Shown: positions 1 through 8,572 of the stretch, in pieces
Position numbering within the stretch: position 1 is the first letter of the stretch
Layout of the letters: each line of letters opens with the position of its first letter
Assembly: GCF_900114165.1 (NCBI RefSeq)
Contig: NZ_FOSB01000008.1
Coordinates: 1-64,000, forward strand
Reading direction: 5' to 3'
From: Halobacillus dabanensis
GTDB taxonomy: Bacteria > Bacillota > Bacilli > Bacillales > Halobacillaceae
DNA: 64,000 bases
Made by a program: the position numbers and the translations under genes
The notes under the pieces: generated by a model
Seen by the model: only the letters and a program-made list of their open reading frames with translations
The model's database searches: none
What the model was told of the DNA's origin: nothing

Positions 1-1
1 T

Positions 2-217
2 GTATATTATGAACATAAACAACGCCAGGAAACCAAAGAATTTAAAGAGATATACAAAGAACGTGCAGCACAAGAACGAAAGAATGGGGAAATGAAGAAT
101 TTCCATGGTTTAGATCGTGCCGAAGGGTATGGTCTAAGAAGTGTGTCTTCACAAACCAAGTTAACGGCAATAGCGGTTAACTTGAAGAGGATAGCGAAGA
201 TAATATCCTCTACCTGA
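2..217 (+). CDS. Transposase C-terminal fragment (IS1182-like), cut by window edge
   Basis: An open frame enters from the left edge and ends at a TGA at 215-217, giving the last 71 residues of a protein. The tail contains the pattern ERKNGEMKNFHGLDRAEGYGL followed by KLTAIAVNLKRIA, which I recognise as the C-terminal end of IS1182-type DDE transposases. The catalytic core lies outside the window, so it cannot be judged whether the copy is intact. A hairpin terminator follows 12 bases after the stop. The assignment rests on remembered motif similarity only. Confidence 0.72.
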   Translation, partial: VYYEHKQRQETKEFKEIYKERAAQERKNGEMKNFHGLDRAEGYGLRSVSSQTKLTAIAVNLKRIAKIISST

Positions 218-229
218 GGCCACCAGCCT

Positions 230-268
230 CTCCCAAGATCCATTTTTATGGACCTTGGGAGTTTTTTT
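230..268 (+). terminator. Intrinsic terminator of the transposase gene
   Basis: CTCCCAAG and CTTGGGAG arms (with a further TCC/GGA pairing) enclose a short AT-rich loop and are followed by seven T residues. It lies directly downstream of the transposase stop. Confidence 0.75.
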
Positions 269-299
269 ATGGGCTGAGCCGTATTCTCACAAAAAATAC

Positions 300-725
300 C
301 GTACTTTTTCAGTGGTCTCGGGAATGTACTCGCTTTCCGCGGAGATACGTTCAAGCTCCCTCGAACACCGCTCTGTGGGATCTTGAACAGTACACTACTT
401 CCGTAGGAGTCTTGCACATTAACACCGTGCATGCTTTTTAGACACATATGAGAATAAACCCAAGAGTGTACGTAGGAAAGTTTAGTATCTACTTATAAGA
501 CTGCAATGTTTTCCAGCTCCAATAGAAGTAAGAGAAATGATTGATTCCATTTGAATATTTGGTATAGGTCGTGGGGAAAGGGGAGACTCCCGTGGGAGAA
601 GGAGCTAGACGAGATCCCGGAAGGCGTACCTGAGGAGGCTTGTCAGTTCCCCCACAGGAAAGCGAGCCTTTCCCCAACGACCCTTAAATCCCACTAACAT
701 GTCGGAATCGAGTCTTCATGAATAC
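300..725. repeat. Degenerate composite fold-back repeat, copy 1
   Basis: This fills most of the gap between the transposase and the XapX gene. The left half (about 310-430) has diverged forms of CTCGCTTTCCGCGG and TAGGAGTCTTGCA. The right half (about 565-690) is an inverted core reading GGGGAGACTCCCGTGGGAG and later CAGGAAAGCGAG, bounded by GGTCGTGGGGAAAGG and CCTTTCCCCAACGACC. The element ends with a form of the family end motif (GGAATCGAGTCTTCATGAATAC). It is the most decayed of the two-core copies and contains no convincing gene. Confidence 0.7.
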
Positions 726-815
726 TAAACATTTAGTAGAGAGCAGATACGTTTAGGAGTTAAAGAGGAGGGGAATCCGAATCATCGAAACGAAGTTTCG
801 TATCATAATAAAAGA

Positions 816-843
816 TGCTTGCATGACAAAAGGCATGCAAGCA
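816..843. promoter_or_regulatory. Perfect inverted repeat upstream of the XapX gene
   Basis: TGCTTGCATG (816-825) and CATGCAAGCA (834-843) form a 10-bp perfect inverted repeat with an 8-base spacer, ending about 40 bases before the XapX start. There is no T-run, so an operator or a leader hairpin is more likely than a terminator. A second small palindrome, CGAAAC-GAA-GTTTCG, lies at 786-800. Confidence 0.4.
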
Positions 844-883
844 AAAGATAATCTTATCCTACATATAGAAGGGTTGGCTCCTA

Positions 884-1063
884 ATGAAAGAAGTAATCTT
901 AGCACTGATAACAGGGTTCATTGTCGGCATTATCTTCGCCGCGTTCAAATTACCAATCCCGGCTCCACCTGCATTTGCGGGCGTCGCTGGGATCATTGGG
1001 ATCTATCTGGGTTTTAGAGTTATGGCATGGATCGGCCCTATGCTGCCTGAATTTTTCAAATGA
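884..1063 (+). CDS. XapX-domain (DUF1427-like) small membrane protein
   Basis: A 59-residue protein starting at ATG 884. It has two hydrophobic segments (about residues 4-20 and 30-50) separated by a proline/alanine-rich stretch KLPIPAPPAFAG. The pattern of a first helix, PxPAPPAFAGVAGIxGIYLG, then a second helix is that of the XapX family, small inner-membrane proteins of unknown function. The ribosome binding site (AGAAGGG) is weak and about ten bases away. It stands alone, with an inverted repeat upstream. The downstream stretch to 1198 shows no gene I can support. Confidence 0.75.
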   Translation: MKEVILALITGFIVGIIFAAFKLPIPAPPAFAGVAGIIGIYLGFRVMAWIGPMLPEFFK

Positions 1064-1198
1064 CTGCTTGGATCTTCGTTATCATGGGTAGGTTCATGGA
1101 ATGGCTCTATATACCTGGAGGCAATGGGATCTTCAATAAATTTACAAACATCACGATTTAGACGCTTTTACAATCCCCCCTTAGACTTAAAGATCCTT

Positions 1199-2386
1199 TT
1201 ATAGGAAAGGTCTCAGGAGGATGGCTATTTTTTGGTTCAGTCGTGTGGTGAGAGAACGTTGATTGAGCCAATGATCATCAAATGGTATAGCATCTGCAAC
1301 ATCTTCCATGTAGCCTTTTTTTAACTCGCCGATAAATGCTTCATCATACACATAAGTGTTCACTTCTTTGTTCAGAAATAAGCTGCGCCGGTCGAAATTG
1401 GCTGTTCCTATGTCTGCAAACTGCCCATCCACCATGATGACTTTCGAGTGATAGAAGCCGGCGTCGAACAAATAGATCTTTGCTCCCAGCCGGTACAGTT
1501 CCTCCAAGTAAGGAATAGCTGCAGGCTTTACAAAAGGGTGATCCGCTTTCATCGGTACCATGATGATGAGGTTGACTCCTTTTTTTATTGCTGTTTTTAA
1601 AGAGTTTTGCAAACGGTCCGTTGGAATGAAATAGGGGGTGCCAATCAGGATTTCTTGCTTGGCAGACTGGATGATATGATCGAATTCTCCTTCCAGTTCT
1701 ACCCCATCTGTGGGGATAATTCTCAGTTTATAGTTGCCTTCTTCCTTGGGAGGAGGGCAATGATCGATTTGCTCTCCTGTAGCGAGGTACCAATCATCCA
1801 ACAGGATTTTGTGCATATCAGATACGACTGGACCTGTTAACCTTAGATGATAATCTCTCCAATTTCCGAACTTGGCAGACTCTCCGATATAGTTTTTTCC
1901 TATGTTAAACCCACCTACATAACTTATTTTCCCATCAATAACTGTAATTTTTCTGTGATTCCTTCGATTAAATCGATAAAAAAAGAAGGGAAAACCGGGC
2001 GTTTCAGCGAAATGAAACTCAACACCTGCTTCTTTCAAATCTTCTCGGGCTTTTTTATTGATCTTATATCCACCGATCCTGTCTACCAGTAACCGTACAG
2101 ACACGCCATTGCGAGCTTTATTTTTCAAGATTTCCAGGAAGTTCTCGCTAATATAATCACGATCTATCAAGAAGAAGTAGACATCGACTTGTTTCTCGGC
2201 ATCGGCTATGTTCTGAAACAATTCTTCAAAAAGAACGGAACCGTTTTTAAAAAGTTTATAATTACCGGTTGCTTGCTGTGAGGGAAGGGTCCGAGGATTT
2301 TTCCGGTGCTTCGCCCGTCCTAACTTGAAGTCGATGAACAGTAATAATATCAATAAGATAATTAATAAAATAAAGGTGACGAACAT
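1199..2386 (-). CDS. clsB: Cardiolipin synthase (phospholipase D family)
   Basis: Condenses two phosphatidylglycerol molecules to cardiolipin at the membrane. The 395-residue protein has one N-terminal hydrophobic anchor (residues about 2-18) and two HKD motifs, HxKxxxxD at H144-K146-D151 and H313-K315-D320, the paired half-sites of the phospholipase D fold. Length and the fadF neighbour match B. subtilis YwjE/ClsB. The start is supported by GGAGGGG about eight bases upstream. It is transcribed divergently from fadF, sharing a 214-base intergenic region. Cardiolipin content is known to rise with salt stress in Bacillaceae, which would suit a halophile, but this is inference. Confidence 0.9.
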   Translation of the reverse strand: MFVTFILLIILLILLLFIDFKLGRAKHRKNPRTLPSQQATGNYKLFKNGSVLFEELFQNIADAEKQVDVYFFLIDRDYISENFLEILKNKARNGVSVRLLVDRIGGYKINKKAREDLKEAGVEFHFAETPGFPFFFYRFNRRNHRKITVIDGKISYVGGFNIGKNYIGESAKFGNWRDYHLRLTGPVVSDMHKILLDDWYLATGEQIDHCPPPKEEGNYKLRIIPTDGVELEGEFDHIIQSAKQEILIGTPYFIPTDRLQNSLKTAIKKGVNLIIMVPMKADHPFVKPAAIPYLEELYRLGAKIYLFDAGFYHSKVIMVDGQFADIGTANFDRRSLFLNKEVNTYVYDEAFIGELKKGYMEDVADAIPFDDHWLNQRSLTTRLNQKIAILLRPFL

Positions 2387-2465
2387 TTTTCACCCCTCCA
2401 TATAAGTTTCTTCCCCCTAGTTTCCCCGTTTCTTGAAGTTTAAAAAGGGAAAAAACGAAAATGTG

Positions 2466-2495
2466 TTGACTGAATGCTCATTCATAATTTATAGT
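2466..2495 (+). promoter_or_regulatory. fadF promoter with FadR-like operator
   Basis: A -35 TTGACT (2466-2471) and -10 TATAGT (2490-2495) are 18 bases apart. The palindrome TGAATG-CT-CATTCA (2471-2484) sits between them, overlapping the last -35 base. The half-site TGAATG/CATTCA resembles that of the B. subtilis fatty-acid degradation repressor FadR (TetR family), which controls fadF there. The inner spacing is shorter than that consensus, so the repressor may be FadR or the TetR protein encoded at 10.7 kb. Confidence 0.55.
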
Positions 2496-2600
2496 AAAGC
2501 TATAAGATTCAGAAAATTTTAAGATTACCTGTCAGATTTTCTGATCGGAGAAAAGGGAAGTCGCCATCGTGCGCGACAACAACAAAGAGGGGGAGAACCG

Positions 2601-4733
2601 ATGAATCCGTTGTTGGTGGCAAACTGGATTTTGTTTCTGGGTGTACTAGTGTACGGCCTGTACTTATTCGTCCGTGTCGTTCAGACTCGAGTAGCCTATA
2701 TCAAATTAGGAAAGAAATTCGAGTATGACAGACGGTTGAAGAGACGTTTACAGAAAATATGGATTTATGTCTTTGGACAAAAGAAGTTGTTAAAAGATAA
2801 AAAATCAGGCATCATCCATGTGATGATGTTCTATGGTTTCATTCTGGTTCAGTTCGGAGCCATTGATTTTATTTGGAAAGGACTGGCTCCAGACTCACAC
2901 TTGCCTTTAGGGCCTTTCTATCCTGGCTTTACATTTTTCCAGGAAATCGTGACATTGACTATTTTAGTTGCGGTCATCTGGGCATTTTATCGTCGCTATA
3001 TCGAGAAGCTTGTTCGTTTAAAACGCGGTTTCAAAGCGGGCCTTGTTTTAATATTCATTGGAACATTGATGGTAACAGTACTCGTCGGAAATGGAATGGG
3101 TATCATCTGGCACGGCCATGAAGGTGCATGGACGGAACCAGTTGCGTCCGGAATTGCAAGCGCTTTCGGTTGGCTGCCTCCGGTGGCAGCAGCAACTGTC
3201 TTCTTCATTATGTGGTGGATTCATTTGTTGATTTTGCTGACATTCTTAGTCTATGTACCACAATCCAAACACGCCCACTTGCTTGCGGCTCCAGTTAACG
3301 TTTTCTTAAGCAGAGAAGAGCCTCCAGGGAAACTTAAACCAATTAACTTTGAGATGGATGAAGACGCGGACGAAGAGGATGTTTCGTTTGGGGTTGGGAA
3401 GATTGAAGACTTTAATCAGCTTCAAATGATCGATTTTTATGCTTGTGTGGAGTGTGGACGTTGTACAAATGTTTGTCCGGCTTCCGGCTCAGGGAAGATG
3501 CTTTCGCCGATGGATCTGATCATCAAACTGCGCGATCATCTAACAGAAAAAGGAGCGGCAGTTACGGGACAATCCCCTTGGGTTCCTTCTTACGCTTTTT
3601 CCGGAACCGAAGGGAATACATTGGCACAAATGTCACGATCCCAGGGGTCAGATGAAGCAGCAGCTACCCTGGACGCTGTTAATAGCAAGAGTCTGATCGG
3701 AGATGTCATTACAGAAGAAGAACTTTGGGCGTGTACGACATGCCGAAATTGCGAAGACGCTTGTCCTGTCATGAATGAACATGTAGATAAAATCATCGAC
3801 CTTCGCCGTTACCTAGTTCTGACGGAAGGAAAGATGGATGCAGATGGCCAGCGTGCCATGATGAACATTGAGCGTCAAGGGAATCCTTGGGGGCTTTCCA
3901 AGAAAGAACGTGAGGATTGGAGACAGCTTGATGAAGATGTCCACATCCCTACAGTAAAAGAATTGAAAAAGTCAGGCGAAGAATTTGAATACTTATTTTG
4001 GGTAAGCTCCATGGGATCTTATGATAACCGCAGTCAAAAAATCGCCATGGCATTTGCAAAACTCATGAATGCTGCGGATATTAAATTCGCTATCCTTGGA
4101 AATAAAGAACAAAACTCCGGCGATACAGCCCGTCGTATGGGGAACGAATTCCTATTCCAGGAACTTGCAGAAAAGAACATGAAAGAATTCGAGAAGCATA
4201 ATGTGAAGAAAATCATCACAATCGATCCGCATGCGTATAACATTTTCAAAAATGAATACCCTGATTTCGGGCTTGAGGCAGAAGTATATCACCATACGGA
4301 AATGCTGTCAGAGTGGTTGAAAGAAGGACGCTTAAAACCTGAAGGGGTTGTAAACGAAAAGATCACCTACCATGATAGTTGCTATCTCGGCAGGTACAAT
4401 GAAGTATATCAACCACCACGTGAAGTGCTCGAAATGATTCCGGGCGTGGAAGTGGTCGAAATGAAGCGTAACCGCTCCAACGGGATGTGCTGCGGAGCCG
4501 GCGGCGGTATGATGTGGATGGAAGAGAAATCGGGTAACCGTGTCAACGTAGCACGTACGGAACAGGCCCTGGAAGTAGAACCAACGATGATCTCCAGTGG
4601 TTGTCCGTTCTGTCTGACGATGCTTTCTGATGGAACGAAAGCGAAGGAAGTGGAAGAAGAAGTCAGTACAATGGATATCGCAGAAATCTTAGCCAAATCG
4701 ATGTTTGAGAAAACAGAAGAAAAGACGGCTTAA
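2601..4733 (+). CDS. fadF: Membrane iron-sulfur oxidoreductase FadF (beta-oxidation electron transfer)
   Basis: A 710-residue protein that likely passes electrons from acyl-CoA dehydrogenases, through ETF, to the membrane quinone pool. The N-terminal ~230 residues form a multi-helix cytochrome b/NarI-like membrane domain. Two 4Fe-4S ferredoxin motifs follow: CVECGRCTNVCP near residue 281 and CTTCRNCEDACP near 378. Two heterodisulfide-reductase CCG-type cysteine motifs come last: MCCGAGGG near 630 and SGCPFC near 667. The RBS is AGGGGGAGA. The neighbourhood (clsB, acyl-CoA dehydrogenases, rpoE) matches ywjF/fadF of B. subtilis. A FadR-like box lies in the promoter, pointing to induction by fatty acyl-CoA. 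Confidence 0.9.
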   Translation: MNPLLVANWILFLGVLVYGLYLFVRVVQTRVAYIKLGKKFEYDRRLKRRLQKIWIYVFGQKKLLKDKKSGIIHVMMFYGFILVQFGAIDFIWKGLAPDSHLPLGPFYPGFTFFQEIVTLTILVAVIWAFYRRYIEKLVRLKRGFKAGLVLIFIGTLMVTVLVGNGMGIIWHGHEGAWTEPVASGIASAFGWLPPVAAATVFFIMWWIHLLILLTFLVYVPQSKHAHLLAAPVNVFLSREEPPGKLKPINFEMDEDADEEDVSFGVGKIEDFNQLQMIDFYACVECGRCTNVCPASGSGKMLSPMDLIIKLRDHLTEKGAAVTGQSPWVPSYAFSGTEGNTLAQMSRSQGSDEAAATLDAVNSKSLIGDVITEEELWACTTCRNCEDACPVMNEHVDKIIDLRRYLVLTEGKMDADGQRAMMNIERQGNPWGLSKKEREDWRQLDEDVHIPTVKELKKSGEEFEYLFWVSSMGSYDNRSQKIAMAFAKLMNAADIKFAILGNKEQNSGDTARRMGNEFLFQELAEKNMKEFEKHNVKKIITIDPHAYNIFKNEYPDFGLEAEVYHHTEMLSEWLKEGRLKPEGVVNEKITYHDSCYLGRYNEVYQPPREVLEMIPGVEVVEMKRNRSNGMCCGAGGGMMWMEEKSGNRVNVARTEQALEVEPTMISSGCPFCLTMLSDGTKAKEVEEEVSTMDIAEILAKSMFEKTEEKTA

Positions 4734-4749
4734 TCAAACGTTTGATTAA
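4730..4749. other. 20-bp perfect palindrome across the fadF stop
   Basis: TTAATCAAACGTTTGATTAA is fully self-complementary and contains the fadF stop codon. It abuts the first base of the tandem repeat. It has no T-run. It may be a recombination or target site, or a chance product of repeat insertion. Confidence 0.5.
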
Positions 4750-5122
4750 GAAAAGCGCAAGCGCCCCGAAAGACACGAAACGCATAAGCAAAACGGCTGG
4801 AGGAAGGTGACCTTGTCACAAAAAAGAAGTTCGGTTAAGTTCGCAACGTCCTGTTGCAACACCGAACGACCCCACTTCCTGTGAGGCCCGCAAGACGGAT
4901 TGCTTATGTCGCGAGTGTCTGGGCGCTGGAGCTGGACAATAGAAAAGCGTAAGCGCCCCGAAAGACACGAAACGCATAAGCAAAACGGCTGGAGGAAGAT
5001 GACCTTGTCAAAAAAAGAAGTTCAGTTAAGTTCGCAACGTCCTGTTGCAACACCGAACGACCCCGCTTCCTGTGAGGTTCGCAAGACGGATTGCTTATGC
5101 CGCGAGTGTCCGGGAGCTGGAT
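4750..5122 (+). repeat. Two tandem copies of a ~185-bp intergenic repeat
   Basis: Copy one spans about 4750-4936 and copy two about 4942-5122, nearly identical. Each begins GAAAAGCG(C/T)AAGCGCCCCG and ends near GCTGGAGCTGG (copy two reads GGGAGCTGG). AGCGCC near the start is complementary to GGCGCT near the end of copy one, a short terminal inverted repeat. Internally each has GGTT/AGTT-AAGTTCGCAACG pairing imperfectly with TGTTGCAACACCGAACG. An open frame spanning 4900-5310 is an artefact of the repeat. A related tail (GGCACTGGAGCTGGATA) occurs inside the composite repeat near 18.43 kb. Confidence 0.8.
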
Positions 5123-5234
5123 ATGGCGGCATGAAGTTCATTCATTTTAGTGCGATCAATTTTATACTTTCTTACTTTTCAATAAAGGAAACGTCGAAAA
5201 CTAAGAAAGTGATGAAAAATAGTGTGAAAATTGT

Positions 5235-5266
5235 GGAAAGTGTACAGTGTTTTATGTACACTTTCC
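5235..5266. promoter_or_regulatory. 12-bp perfect inverted repeat upstream of the thiolase operon
   Basis: GGAAAGTGTACA (5235-5246) and TGTACACTTTCC (5255-5266) are perfectly complementary with an 8-base loop. No T-run follows. The site lies about 70 bases before the mmgA start and 40 bases before the cre box. It is a candidate operator for a dimeric repressor, possibly the TetR protein of the same operon, or a leader hairpin. Confidence 0.5.
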
Positions 5267-5305
5267 TTATGGGACGGTTTCGAGCGAGCGTTCAATCGTC
5301 AATTA

Positions 5306-5319
5306 TGTAAGCGTTAACA
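5306..5319 (+). promoter_or_regulatory. Catabolite-responsive element (cre) for CcpA
   Basis: TGTAAGCGTTAACA matches every defined position of the Bacillus cre consensus TGWAANCGNTNWCA. It lies just before the RBS (AGAGGAGG) of the thiolase gene, where bound CcpA would act as a roadblock or repressor. The B. subtilis mmg operon is also under carbon catabolite repression. Confidence 0.75.
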
Positions 5320-5338
5320 TAAAAGAGGAGGAAAATAT

Positions 5339-6526
5339 ATGCGTAAAACTGTAATTGTAGCCGGAGCTCGTACACCTTTTGGGAAATTCGGAGGGTCTCT
5401 TGCACCATTGACTGCTGCACAACTTGGGGGAATCGCCATCAAAGCAGCACTAGAGCGTGCGAATGTTAAAGCGGAAGACGTTGACGAAGTAATCATGGGG
5501 ACAGTCTTGCAGGGCGGTCAAGGACAGCTGCCATCTCGCCAAGCGTCAAGGGAGGCGGGAATTCCGTGGGATGTGAAAACAGAAACTGTCAATAAAGTTT
5601 GTGCCTCAGGCATGCGTAGTGTGACGATGGGGGATCAATTCATCCGTTTAGGGGAAGAAGAAATCATCGTTGCTGGAGGGATGGAAAGCATGAGTAACGC
5701 ACCATATTTTATGCCAAAAGCTCGTTGGGGTTTGCGGATGGGAGATGGTGCAGTCAAAGATATGATGGTCCATGACGGGTTGACCTGCTCTTTTGAGAAC
5801 GTTCATATGGGGAATTACGGCAACCGCACAGCAAAAGAATTTGAATTGACAAGAGAAGCTCAGGACGAGTGGGCTTACCAAAGTCATCAAAGAGCCGTGA
5901 AGGCGATTGGTGATGGGGTGATGGCAGAGGAGATTACTGCTGTGGAAGTTCCTCAACGTAAAGGGGAACCAAAAGTCATTGATACAGATGAAGCCCCGCG
6001 TAAAGATACGACCGTCGAATCGCTAGCCAAACTTCGCCCGGTTTTTGATCAGACAGGAACCATCACAGCTGGCAATGCACCTGGAGTCAATGACGGAGCT
6101 TGTGCCATGTTACTGATGTCGGATGAAAAAGCGGAAGAACTAGGAGCAGAGACACTTGCTACGATTTTGGCGCACGATGAGATAGCGGTCGAAGCACAAG
6201 ACTTTCCTCAAACGCCTGGCCTTGTCATCAATAAATTGCTGGAAAAATCAGGAAAGTCCCTGGACGAGATCGATCTTTTCGAAGTGAACGAAGCATTCGC
6301 TGCTGTTTCCCTTGCAAGTGGGAAAATCGCTGGACTTGATCATGAAAAAGTGAACGTTAACGGTGGTGCTGTGGCTTTGGGTCATCCGATTGGTGCAAGT
6401 GGTGCCAGAATCATTCTTACACTTGCTCATGAATTGAAGCGTCGCGGCGGGGGCCTTGGCATTGCAGCCATTTGCTCTGGTGGCGGCCAAGGAGATGCTG
6501 TATTGATCGAAGTACCGAAACAATAA
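5339..6526 (+). CDS. mmgA: Acetyl-CoA C-acetyltransferase (thiolase)
   Basis: Catalyses reversible acetoacetyl-CoA thiolysis to two acetyl-CoA, the last step of short-chain beta-oxidation. The 395 residues have full family length. The active-site set is visible: Cys88 in [10 protein letters not shown], His349 in [10 protein letters not shown] and Cys379 in CSGGGQGD. Start ATG 5339 follows AGAGGAGG at good spacing. It is the first gene of a seven-gene operon, 13 bases before mmgB, preceded by a perfect cre box and a 12-bp inverted repeat. The order thiolase then hydroxybutyryl-CoA dehydrogenase then acyl-CoA dehydrogenase is that of B. subtilis mmgABC. Confidence 0.93.
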   Translation: MRKTVIVAGARTPFGKFGGSLAPLTAAQLGGIAIKAALERANVKAEDVDEVIMGTVLQGGQGQLPSRQASREAGIPWDVKTETVNKVCASGMRSVTMGDQFIRLGEEEIIVAGGMESMSNAPYFMPKARWGLRMGDGAVKDMMVHDGLTCSFENVHMGNYGNRTAKEFELTREAQDEWAYQSHQRAVKAIGDGVMAEEITAVEVPQRKGEPKVIDTDEAPRKDTTVESLAKLRPVFDQTGTITAGNAPGVNDGACAMLLMSDEKAEELGAETLATILAHDEIAVEAQDFPQTPGLVINKLLEKSGKSLDEIDLFEVNEAFAAVSLASGKIAGLDHEKVNVNGGAVALGHPIGASGARIILTLAHELKRRGGGLGIAAICSGGGQGDAVLIEVPKQ

Positions 6527-6539
6527 GGAGGAACGTGTC

Positions 6540-7391
6540 ATGACAATCAACCGAGTGATGGTCATAGGTGCGGGACAAATGGGAGCGGGAATCGCTCAAG
6601 TCTTCGCCCAGGCCGGATTGAATGTAAAGTTGAACGATATGAGCCAGGATGCTTTGGATCAAGGTTTGTCAGGAATCGAAAAACGCCTTGCACGGGCAGT
6701 AGAAAAAGGTCGGATGACTACAGAAGATAAAGACGCTGCCTACGCGCGATTGACAGGGACGACGGATTTGAAAGAGGCATCGGATTGTGACCTTGTCATT
6801 GAAGCGGTTGTGGAGAAGATGGATGTAAAAGTGAGCGTCTTTCAACAGTTGGACGAAATTACCCCACCTCATGCAATTCTAGCTACAAACACATCTTCTT
6901 TACCGATTACAGAGATTGCAGCAGCAACAGAGCGCCCGTCACAAGTCATCGGCATGCACTTTATGAACCCTGTTCCTGTCATGAAGCTTGTCGAAATCAT
7001 CCGAGCCATCCAAACGAGCGATGAAACCTATCAATCCATTGAAGATATGACCAAGAAATTAGAAAAAACTCCTGTTGAAGTGGAGGATTTCCCTGGTTTC
7101 GTCTCCAATCGTATTTTGATGCCGATGATCAATGAAGCTATCTATACGGTTCACGAAGGAGTTGCATCTCCGGAGGATGTCGATGCAGTGATGAAGTTAG
7201 GGATGAACCATCCAATGGGACCACTCACACTTGCCGACTTCATTGGTTTAGATACGTGTTTATCCATCATGGAAGTGCTTCATGATGGATTCGGCGATAG
7301 CAAGTACCGTCCATGTCCGCTTTTAAGGAAATATGTGAAAGCAGGGTGGCTCGGTAAAAAGGCAGGGCGCGGTTTTTACACCTACGATTAA
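6540..7391 (+). CDS. mmgB: 3-hydroxybutyryl-CoA dehydrogenase
   Basis: Oxidises (S)-3-hydroxybutyryl-CoA to acetoacetyl-CoA with NAD(P). The 283 residues show a Rossmann motif GAGQMGAGIA (about residues 10-19), the catalytic-region sequence MHFMNPVPVMKLVEI with His140, and the C-terminal domain signature GMNHPMGPLTLADFIGLD. The RBS AAGGAGGA precedes the ATG. It lies 13 bases after mmgA and 21 bases before the first acyl-CoA dehydrogenase, so one transcript is likely. Confidence 0.92.
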   Translation: MTINRVMVIGAGQMGAGIAQVFAQAGLNVKLNDMSQDALDQGLSGIEKRLARAVEKGRMTTEDKDAAYARLTGTTDLKEASDCDLVIEAVVEKMDVKVSVFQQLDEITPPHAILATNTSSLPITEIAAATERPSQVIGMHFMNPVPVMKLVEIIRAIQTSDETYQSIEDMTKKLEKTPVEVEDFPGFVSNRILMPMINEAIYTVHEGVASPEDVDAVMKLGMNHPMGPLTLADFIGLDTCLSIMEVLHDGFGDSKYRPCPLLRKYVKAGWLGKKAGRGFYTYD

Positions 7392-7412
7392 CGTGTAAAG
7401 GGGAGAACGATA

Positions 7413-8559
7413 ATGAATTTGCAGTTCACTGATGAACAGGAAATGATGAGGAGAATGGTCCGTGACTTCGCGGAAAAAGAAATAGCACCAGCCGTAGAGC
7501 GTATGGAAAGTGAAGATCGTTTCCCTTCTGAGTTGATTCCGAAAATGGGAGAGATCGGATTGATGGGTGTGCCGATTCCAGAGAAATATGGCGGGGCAGA
7601 AATGGACTATATCTCGTATATCATTGCCATCCATGAAATATCCAAGGTTAGCGCTACCCTTGGAGTGATTTTATCTGTCCACACTTCTGTCGGTACAAAT
7701 CCGATTTTATACTTCGGAACCGAGGAGCAGAAGGGAAAATATATCCCTAAACTCGCAACGGGAGAGTATTTGGGTGCTTTCGCCTTGACGGAACCAAGCG
7801 CAGGGTCAGATGCGAGCAGCTTGAAGACTCGCGCCGAAAGAAAAGGAGACCATTACGTCCTTAATGGCTCGAAGGTGTTCATCACAAATGGAGGGAACGC
7901 AGATACATTCATCGTTTTCGCTCGTACGAATCCTGGTGTGGATACAAAAAAAAAGGTTGAGCGCGTTCATCGTGGAACGGAACACACCTGGCTTTTCAAT
8001 AGGAAAAGCGGAGAAGAAGATGGGGCTCCACGGATCGAGTACGGTTTCCCTCAATTTCGATCAGTGCGAAATTCCTATAACTCAGCGGTTAGGAGCAGAA
8101 GGAGAAGGCTACAAAATTGCTCTTGCCAATTTAAATATCGGAAGAATCGGCATTGCTGCCCAGTCTCTCGGGATTGCGGAAGCGGCCCTTGAACACGCAG
8201 TCGCTTATGCGAAAGAACGGGAACAGTTTGGACGTTCGATTGCACATCTGCAAGGTGTTTCTTTCAAACTGGCTGATATGGCGACAGAAGTGGAGGCATC
8301 CAGGCTGCTAGTATATAATGCTGCCTCTCTCCAGGCTGCAGGTAAAAAGTGCGGGAAAGAAGTGTCGATGGCTAAATTAATGGCTTCGAAAACGGCGGTG
8401 AAGTCAGCGATTGAAGCGGTGCAGGTTCACGGAGGCTATGGCTTTACACAAGATTACGCTGTCGAGCGATTCTTCAGAGACGCTAAAGTGTGTGAAATTT
8501 ATGAAGGTACGAGTGAGATTCAACGTGTTGTAATCGGAAATCATCTGCTTAGAGACTAG
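7413..8559 (+). pseudogene. Acyl-CoA dehydrogenase (mmgC-like), apparent frameshift in an A9 run
   Basis: The two halves of a full-length acyl-CoA dehydrogenase are in different frames. The first frame runs from ATG 7413 and makes sense up to NPGVDTKK. The second frame resumes with RLSAFIVERNTPGFS and runs to the TAG at 8557-8559. The switch lies in a run of nine A at 7946-7954. Eight A would restore one 381-residue frame, close to the 379 of the next paralogue. The C-terminal YEGTSEIQ motif with the catalytic-base Glu is present. Options are a sequencing error, a real inactivating mutation, or RNA polymerase slippage on A9 producing some full-length protein. Confidence 0.85.
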
Positions 8560-8572
8560 GAGGCTGTCAAAA

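Noticed and set aside
7-447. 146-residue open frame on the - strand
   Set aside because: It runs antisense to the transposase tail and through repeat sequence; it has no RBS and no protein-like pattern.
823-1017. 64-residue open frame
   Set aside because: It overlaps the XapX gene in another frame; the XapX frame has the family pattern and two helices, this one does not.
1084-1161. 25-codon frame after the XapX gene
   Set aside because: Too short and without a family match or a good RBS.
4750-5122. Tandem repeats as a CRISPR array
   Set aside because: Only two copies of ~185 bp with no short-repeat/spacer pattern and no cas genes.
4900-5310. 136-residue open frame after fadF
   Set aside because: It spans the second tandem repeat and the regulatory region of the thiolase operon; no RBS and no coding pattern.
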